A stretch of DNA of 64,000 nucleotides from Mycobacterium sp. (GTDB taxonomy: Bacteria > Actinomycetota > Actinomycetes > Mycobacteriales > Mycobacteriaceae): contig RXJD01000003.1 in assembly GCA_003987775.1 (NCBI GenBank), positions 220,841-284,840 of the forward strand. Reading direction: 5' to 3'. Made by a program: the position numbers and the translations under genes. Positions 59,376 through 64,000 of this stretch are shown one piece after another (positions within the stretch are counted from its first letter, which is position 1; every line of letters starts with the position of its first letter). Under the pieces are notes generated by a model, which was given only the letters and a program-made list of their open reading frames with translations, was not told where the DNA came from and searched no databases.

Positions 59376-60674
59376 TCAGGTGCCGGTAGCCGCCAACTCG
59401 GCCGGCCCGATGTACCCCGGCGCCTCGCTCGTCCCGAACATGTCGTCGAAGACCCGGAACCGATCGAAGGTCAGAGCGTGCTGCCGCGCTCTCATCTCCA
59501 TCGCGTGTCGCTCGGACTCCGGCAACGAGATCGCCTGGTCGATGGTTTCCGCGAGCGCCGCCCGGTCGCTGTGCGGCACGATGAACGCGGTGTTGCCCAC
59601 CGCTTCCCCGGTCCCACCGGTCAGGCAGGTGATGATGGGGCCACCGCCCGCGAGCATCTTCTCGGCCAGCGCGATCCCGAAGGTCTCGACGAACTCCGGT
59701 TCCGGCCGCGTCGGCAGGGCGTAGGCCGCGCAGCCGCGCATCAGCAGCGGCTTCTCGTCGTCGTCCACGTCACTCAGGAAGACGATGCGATCGTCCCCCG
59801 CCGCCAGGTCCTGATACTCCTGCAGTTGCGGTCCGCTGCCGGCGACGACGAGCTTGACCTTCTCCGCCGCAGCGGAATCGCGGTAGGCGTGGATCAGGTC
59901 GTCCACACCCTTGGCCCGAGCGACCCGGGACAGGAACAGGACATAGCCGTTGCGCTCGAGCCCTCGACTGGCCAGGACCGCCTCAACGGCTTCCTCGTCA
60001 AGGTCGAGGAACGCCCCGGTGTCGATCGCCGGGTAGCTGGTCTCGATCCGATCGCGACATTCCTGCGCGAACCGGGTCCCGGCACGTTCGTCGAGTTCGG
60101 TTGCCGCGGCAACGATCTCGTCCTTCGTGTATTCCGACACGGCGACGACCCGGTCGCTGCCTAGGTAGCGGGCCATCAGCGCGATCGCGGCACCGACCGC
60201 CCCGTCGAGCAGGCAGTTGCGAATCACATTCGTGACATCCGACCCGACCGCCTTCGCGATCGTGGTGACATCCGTGTCGAGACCTGCCGTGGCGGCCGCG
60301 CTCACCGCGTCCCCGACCACCGTGGTGTGCGGCATCAGGTACATCGACAAGCAGGTCGTCGGAACACCGTCGGTGAGCAGTTCCACCAGGCGCCCGGTGA
60401 GGCCGGCCAGGTAGCGACCGTCTGGGACGCGGTAGTCACCGACCGGTTCGGGCCGCTCGACGGTGATGCCGGGACTGTACTCCTGCAGGCGATCCAACGG
60501 TTTCAACGGGAGTCCCGCAGCTTCCAATACGGGAATCGGCCACGTCAACAGTCGAACGTCGTCGAACCCGCGCTTCAGCGCGACCTCGGCGAGGTTACGG
60601 GCCTCGCCGCTGTGGCCGCAGATGACCGGGTCGGCTCGGACGATGATGACGAGACGACGAAAAGGACGCTTCAT
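59376..60674 (-). CDS. GT-B glycosyltransferase (GT4-like)
   Basis: A 432-residue glycosyltransferase. The N-terminal Rossmann half has VIIVRADPVICGHSGEARNLAEVAL. The C-terminal nucleotide-sugar half has LFLSRVARAKGVDDLIHAY, VVAGSGPQL and the EFVETFGIALAEKMLAGGGP segment with the E-x7-E-type motif. Family placement is GT4-like; donor and acceptor are unknown. The ATG at 60674 overlaps the mannosidase stop (ATGA), so the two are one operon. A pairing of a transferase with an alpha-mannosidase suggests turnover or remodelling of mannosylated glycans. Confidence 0.88.
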   Translation of the reverse strand: MKRPFRRLVIIVRADPVICGHSGEARNLAEVALKRGFDDVRLLTWPIPVLEAAGLPLKPLDRLQEYSPGITVERPEPVGDYRVPDGRYLAGLTGRLVELLTDGVPTTCLSMYLMPHTTVVGDAVSAAATAGLDTDVTTIAKAVGSDVTNVIRNCLLDGAVGAAIALMARYLGSDRVVAVSEYTKDEIVAAATELDERAGTRFAQECRDRIETSYPAIDTGAFLDLDEEAVEAVLASRGLERNGYVLFLSRVARAKGVDDLIHAYRDSAAAEKVKLVVAGSGPQLQEYQDLAAGDDRIVFLSDVDDDEKPLLMRGCAAYALPTRPEPEFVETFGIALAEKMLAGGGPIITCLTGGTGEAVGNTAFIVPHSDRAALAETIDQAISLPESERHAMEMRARQHALTFDRFRVFDDMFGTSEAPGYIGPAELAATGT

Positions 60675-62815
60675 GGTGCCCCCTGGGTCGTTGGGACGGG
60701 ACCGCGGGCCGACGGAGGTCTCTCCGACCGGCCCCACGAACTGGGTTCCGGACCCAGCTCGATGTGCAGCGTTCCTGCTGCGTGCAGCTCCTCGGCAGAG
60801 ATGTAGGTTCCCTGAAGCGGTGTGCCGTTGAACGTTGCGGCTTGCACGTACTGCACCGGTGGAGTCGAGTCGATGCCGTCGGACCCGATCGGCTGCTCGA
60901 CGAATCCACTGGTCGTGATGGTCAAATCTTTGCCTCGGATCAGTAAGCGAGAACGCTCGAAAGCCGGAGTGTTCACCAAAAAGAGACCTTGGCCGGCCAC
61001 TGGGAAGAGCCCCAGCGACGCCCACACGTACCAGGCGGATAGGCCGCCGCTGTCGTCGTTACCGGGCAGGCCACCGGGGCCGGTGCCGAACTGCCACGTC
61101 AGCGCCGCGTGCACCACCTCGGCCGTCCGGTCGGGTCGGCCGGCATAGTGGTAGGCCCACGGGGCCTCCATGTCCGGTTCGTTGTTCAATCCCTCGAACC
61201 GGTTGAGCGCGTAACCGAACTCCATCTCGGCGGGCTTCGGTTCGATGCCCGGCTGGGTCACCGGTTCGGCGCAGTAGCCGAAGAAGGCGTCGAGCATGCC
61301 GACGAAGGCCTCGTCCCCGCCGGCAAGAGCGATCCGCCCGGCCATGTCGTGCATCAACCGGAACGAGTAGTTCCACTTACCGCCCTCGTAGTACTCCGAG
61401 TCCTTCAACAGGCCGTTCGAGGCGTCGAACGCGTTCACCCAACCCGCGCTGCGCTCCTCGGACTCCAAGGCGAGCCGGGTGTCCCCCACCGCGCGGGCGA
61501 CCTTGGCGGTGCAGTAGTGGGCGTAGGCGAGGTCGAGGGTGTGGGTGATGGGGTGGACGATGCCCTTCTCGATGAAGTCCTCGCCGTACATCCGCCGCAG
61601 GTCGTCGACCATGTGGACCAGGGCCCAACTCCAGTCGATCTCCCGCAGGTGTAATTCCTGCGCGTCGGCAAGGGCGGTGTGGGCCAACGCGCTCGCCTGC
61701 CTGAAGAACCGGTCCGCCCCGCGGGCCATCCGGTAGCCGACCGGGAAGTTGCCCTCTTCCTCGCAGACCCGGATCAATGACTCCAGGAGGTCCGCGGCCC
61801 GTTCCGGCACGATCGCCATGAGCAGCGGGATCTGGGTCTTGTAGATGTCCCACATGGTGCAGACGTCGAACGCGAACGGCCCGCTGTTGGGCCAGAACGG
61901 GGACTCGTCGTCACCGAAACAGGGCTTGATCAGGGAGTGGTAGAGCGCGGTCCCGAAGACCTGACGGCGCGCCTCGGAGCCACCTTCGACCTGGATCAGG
62001 TCGAGGTGTTCCTTCCACTTCTTCCGGGTCCGGGCGCGGACGACGCTGAAGGCGTGCTTGCCGCTATCGCACTCGGTGCGCAGGTTGTCGGTTGCCTGCT
62101 CGGTGCCGCGCAGGGAGAACCCGATCCGGACCTCGATCACGGTCCCCGCCTGGGCCGGCCCCATGAACAACAGCCCGAACGGCCGCAGGGTGGTCGGGCG
62201 GATGTAGTCGAAGTCGAGCCGGGTGCCCCCTTCGATCAGTCGCTTGTCGTGCCAGAGCATCTGGCGCCAACCGGGGGCCTCGACCTCGACGGCGACCGAG
62301 AGCGGCACCCCCTCCATCACTACGGTGCCCTGCGCCTTGCCGCGGCCAAGGTTCTCGACCTGCGCGCGCAGCGGCACCGTCCGACCGTGCTCGATCACCA
62401 AGCCGCCGCACGAGAGGTCGAGCACGACGCGTGCGTTGCGGTGCTCGGGGAACGTGTAGCGGTGAACCGCCACCTTGTCCCCCACGGTGATCTCGCACCG
62501 GATGCCGTTGTCGAGGGTCGCCGCGTAGTACCCGGGCGACGACGTCTCGGCGTGGAGCGCCCACGCGGTCCCGAGGTTGTCCAGCGGGTCCAGCATCGGC
62601 GTCACTCGGGCGTAGTTGTAGTACTTGCGAATCGCCCCTGTGCCGGACTGCTGGAAGTGCGTGAACCCTGACGCCTGGGTCTCGGCGAAGATCTCCGGCG
62701 GCAGTCCCTCGGTGATCTTGGGGTACCGGCCGTAACCGGTCGGGTAGGCACCGGAGTACGCGCAGGCGGACACCATGCCGAACGGGGAGACCGCTCCGGG
62801 GTGGGTGTTGCCCAC
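60671..62815 (-). CDS. Glycoside hydrolase family 92 alpha-1,2-mannosidase, 5' end unresolved
   Basis: A 714-residue GH92 enzyme when read from the GTG at 62815. It has VGNTHPGAVSPFGMVSA at the start, TMWDIYKTQIPLL, the EFGYALNRF segment and the family signature GNDDSGGLSAWYVWASLGLFPVAG, with catalytic-site Asp residues. GH92 enzymes are calcium-dependent exo-alpha-mannosidases. GH92-like sequence continues upstream in the same frame (H-I-D-P-F-I-G-T at 62902-62879 and WWWPKP before the GTG) up to a TAG at 62923-62921, but no ATG, GTG, TTG or CTG lies there. Either the 5' end is frameshifted or truncated, or an unusual start (ATT at 62899) is used. No signal peptide is visible. Confidence 0.85.
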   Translation of the reverse strand: MGNTHPGAVSPFGMVSACAYSGAYPTGYGRYPKITEGLPPEIFAETQASGFTHFQQSGTGAIRKYYNYARVTPMLDPLDNLGTAWALHAETSSPGYYAATLDNGIRCEITVGDKVAVHRYTFPEHRNARVVLDLSCGGLVIEHGRTVPLRAQVENLGRGKAQGTVVMEGVPLSVAVEVEAPGWRQMLWHDKRLIEGGTRLDFDYIRPTTLRPFGLLFMGPAQAGTVIEVRIGFSLRGTEQATDNLRTECDSGKHAFSVVRARTRKKWKEHLDLIQVEGGSEARRQVFGTALYHSLIKPCFGDDESPFWPNSGPFAFDVCTMWDIYKTQIPLLMAIVPERAADLLESLIRVCEEEGNFPVGYRMARGADRFFRQASALAHTALADAQELHLREIDWSWALVHMVDDLRRMYGEDFIEKGIVHPITHTLDLAYAHYCTAKVARAVGDTRLALESEERSAGWVNAFDASNGLLKDSEYYEGGKWNYSFRLMHDMAGRIALAGGDEAFVGMLDAFFGYCAEPVTQPGIEPKPAEMEFGYALNRFEGLNNEPDMEAPWAYHYAGRPDRTAEVVHAALTWQFGTGPGGLPGNDDSGGLSAWYVWASLGLFPVAGQGLFLVNTPAFERSRLLIRGKDLTITTSGFVEQPIGSDGIDSTPPVQYVQAATFNGTPLQGTYISAEELHAAGTLHIELGPEPSSWGRSERPPSARGPVPTTQGAP

Positions 62816-63461
62816 CTGCGGCTTCGGCCACCACCAGGTCGCAGCGAGGTCCCGCGGCGGCGGTAGCTGCGTCGCGGCGGTGCCGATGAAGGGATCAATG
62901 TGTTCGAGGATGGGGGCAGGCTATATAGTCGCGCGGCGATCACGGGTTTCCGCCGTGTGAACTCCTTGGGTCGGGCGAACGACGCCGCGGCCCGGCGTTC
63001 ACGTTTCCTCGGCGACCACCGGCCACAGACACGCGTAGAAGACGCCCAGGGACAGGTACTTCAACGTGCCTTCCTGCGCCCTCCTTGGAACCGGTGGGGC
63101 GCCAAAGCCCCGGAAGCCGGCGGTGTCCGGGAAGTAGGTTCTCGACTTCAATGGCCATTAGCAGTTCAGTGCGTTCGGTCGATGACCAGTAGGTGCTCGA
63201 GTGTGCTTCTGCCCGCGGTGCCACCTAAACGTCCTGCAGGGCATCGTCGCGCTGAGCAGATCGGCGGTCGCGAGGCCCAGTCGGTCGAGTACTCGGCCAG
63301 GGTCTCCCCATTAAGGACGGAGCCGTCGCATCACCGGCCGGTCCAGCACCGGACACGAATCGACTGTCTCACCTCGCGAATGCGATCCGGTGCAGCCCTA
63401 CTCGGCATGTCTCAAGTTGACCGCATAAGTGCTGTCTTCGTGCAGCCGAACTTGAGAAGGT

Positions 63462-63517
63462 GCAGTCAAACTTGAGAACCTACAGCGCCATAATTGTAGG
63501 TTCTCAAGTTCGACTGC
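63462..63517. repeat. Large inverted repeat (23-bp arms)
   Basis: Left arm 63462-63484 and right arm 63495-63517 match at 22 of 23 positions around a 10-base centre (GCGCCATAAT); the inner 16 bases are AACTTGAGAACCTACA and its exact complement. A further direct copy of the left arm's TGCAG-CxAACTTGAGAA part precedes it at 63441-63458. The layout resembles insertion-sequence ends or a strong hairpin. Confidence 0.7.
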
Positions 63518-63605
63518 GTCTGGTGATAGGTTTGACCTGTGGTTTTGTGGTTTTTCTCACGGACGTTGCACGACTTGTTGTCTCACGAACCGCTTCAATT
63601 CCTAC
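63495..63605 (+). repeat. Diverged direct repeat, right copy
   Basis: Counterpart of 58841-58952: it begins TGTAGGTTCTCA, contains TTTGTGG and TTGCAC, and ends GTCTCACGAACCGCTTCA then ATTCCTAC. Its first 23 bases are also the right arm of the inverted repeat 63462-63517. Confidence 0.6.
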
Positions 63606-63804
63606 GGATGAAACGAAACATCAGCTGTTAGCAGCAGAACTACGCGACTTGGCTCGCAACACCGAGTGCAGCCGCCGAGGGAATATCAAGCATTGACGAC
63701 CTGAGCGCTGTCGACAGCTTCTGACCTGGGCGTACGTCGTCATCATCGTCGGTGTATGCCAGTACGATAAAGCTACAAGTCGAGGCCCCGCAGGAGGTGC
63801 CGTG

Positions 63805-63987
63805 ATGGAACGCAAGACACCCAAGAAGGTGGTGGTGTCGAAGGCTGCCGTCAAGAGATCCGGGGTGCGGGCAACGAAGGCGTCGGCCAAGTTAGAGGGC
63901 CGTGTCGTCCTGAATCGCCCTGGTTCTGCCGGAGACTCGGGCTATTGGATTCCGATCAGTGGTTGGTCGGTCCGTTGTGCATCGTAG
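63805..63987 (+). CDS. Possible small basic protein
   Basis: A 60-residue reading frame starting at an ATG with CAGGAGG seven bases upstream. The N-terminal half is very basic (ERKTPKKVVVSKAAVKRSG), the C-terminal half neutral (GYWIPISGW). No family is recognised. The good ribosome-binding site is the main support; it could be a small nucleic-acid-binding protein or chance. Confidence 0.35.
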   Translation: MERKTPKKVVVSKAAVKRSGVRATKASAKLEGRVVLNRPGSAGDSGYWIPISGWSVRCAS

Positions 63988-64000
63988 AACGCGGCTTCGA

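Larger units (their letters stand above)
62944..63804. other. Non-coding region right of the mannosidase
   Basis: About 860 bp without a supportable gene. It contains a 23-bp inverted repeat at 63462-63517, a direct partial copy at about 63441-63460, and the right copy of the flanking repeat (63495-63605). Composition and the several short dead frames suggest decayed or mobile-element-derived DNA. Confidence 0.5.

Noticed and set aside
58912-59724. Long plus-strand frame before and across the glycosyltransferase
   Set aside because: No recognisable domain, and its second half is antisense to a clear glycosyltransferase.
62900-63475. Plus-strand frame in the right-hand intergenic region
   Set aside because: Low-complexity translation without a ribosome-binding site or motif; overlaps repeats.
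63621-63890. Minus-strand 89-codon frame near the right edge
   Set aside because: No family resemblance and it opposes a frame with a better ribosome-binding site.

Overview
The window is high-GC actinobacterial DNA. Two PE_PGRS genes, a PPE-MPTR gene, a complete Mce operon, a CelA1-type cellulase and an NDMA/mycofactocin-type alcohol dehydrogenase point to a slow-growing, PGRS-carrying Mycobacterium; the species cannot be named from sequence reading alone. No rRNA, tRNA or CRISPR array was seen.

Layout. (1) 1-6.4 kb: an alcohol/aldehyde oxidation module with the 5' part of a GAF sensor kinase, an aldehyde dehydrogenase, a divergent AcoR/Fis-type activator, a winged-helix regulator and an NDMA-dependent alcohol dehydrogenase. 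One 17-bp operator-like palindrome, TGTCCA-N5-TGGACA or a close variant, lies in front of each transcription unit. (2) 6.4-21 kb, minus strand: one long, mostly ATGA/GTGA-coupled operon yrbEA-yrbEB-mceABCDEF, four Mce-associated membrane proteins, an internally duplicated membrane protein and an SCO6745-family protein. (3) 21.4-24.5 kb: a TetR regulator, a 14-TM DHA2 efflux pump and an SDR, with three related TGTCAACA operator-like sites. (4) 24.6-29.7 kb: two convergent PE_PGRS genes, the larger with five 111-residue tandem repeats. (5) 30.4-48.8 kb: lipid and xenobiotic metabolism: celA1-like cellulase, SDRs, a TetR/DUF998 divergent pair, a fused HadA-HadB dehydratase, an amidase/crotonase pair, a cyclase-ATPase-LuxR regulator, two cytochromes P450 with dehydrogenases, a protein with nine perfect decapeptide repeats, and TspO. 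(6) 49.1-50.8 kb: an orphan PPE-MPTR gene. (7) 50.9-58.3 kb: a compact catabolic cluster of DAO-type oxidase plus membrane protein, facing Baeyer-Villiger monooxygenase, alpha/beta hydrolase, monoamine-oxidase-like flavoprotein and PucR regulator. The two arms diverge from a mirror-image promoter with two exactly symmetric GGTGCA-N3-TGCACC palindromes. (8) 58.4-64 kb: a small ribbon-helix-helix-like gene and a glycosyltransferase/GH92 alpha-mannosidase pair flanked by diverged ~112-bp direct repeats, then non-coding DNA with a large inverted repeat.

Function. The left module probably oxidises an alcohol via aldehyde to acid, with AcoR-type control. The Mce operon should build a lipid importer (YrbE permease plus MceA-F), here with extra accessory membrane proteins. 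The 51-58 kb cluster is the best candidate for an undescribed system: four flavin/hydrolase/membrane functions, its own regulator and a symmetric bidirectional control region suggest inducible breakdown of an amine- or ketone-containing substrate. Starts were chosen from overlaps, ribosome-binding sites and homology; these are inferences from reading, not from database searches.
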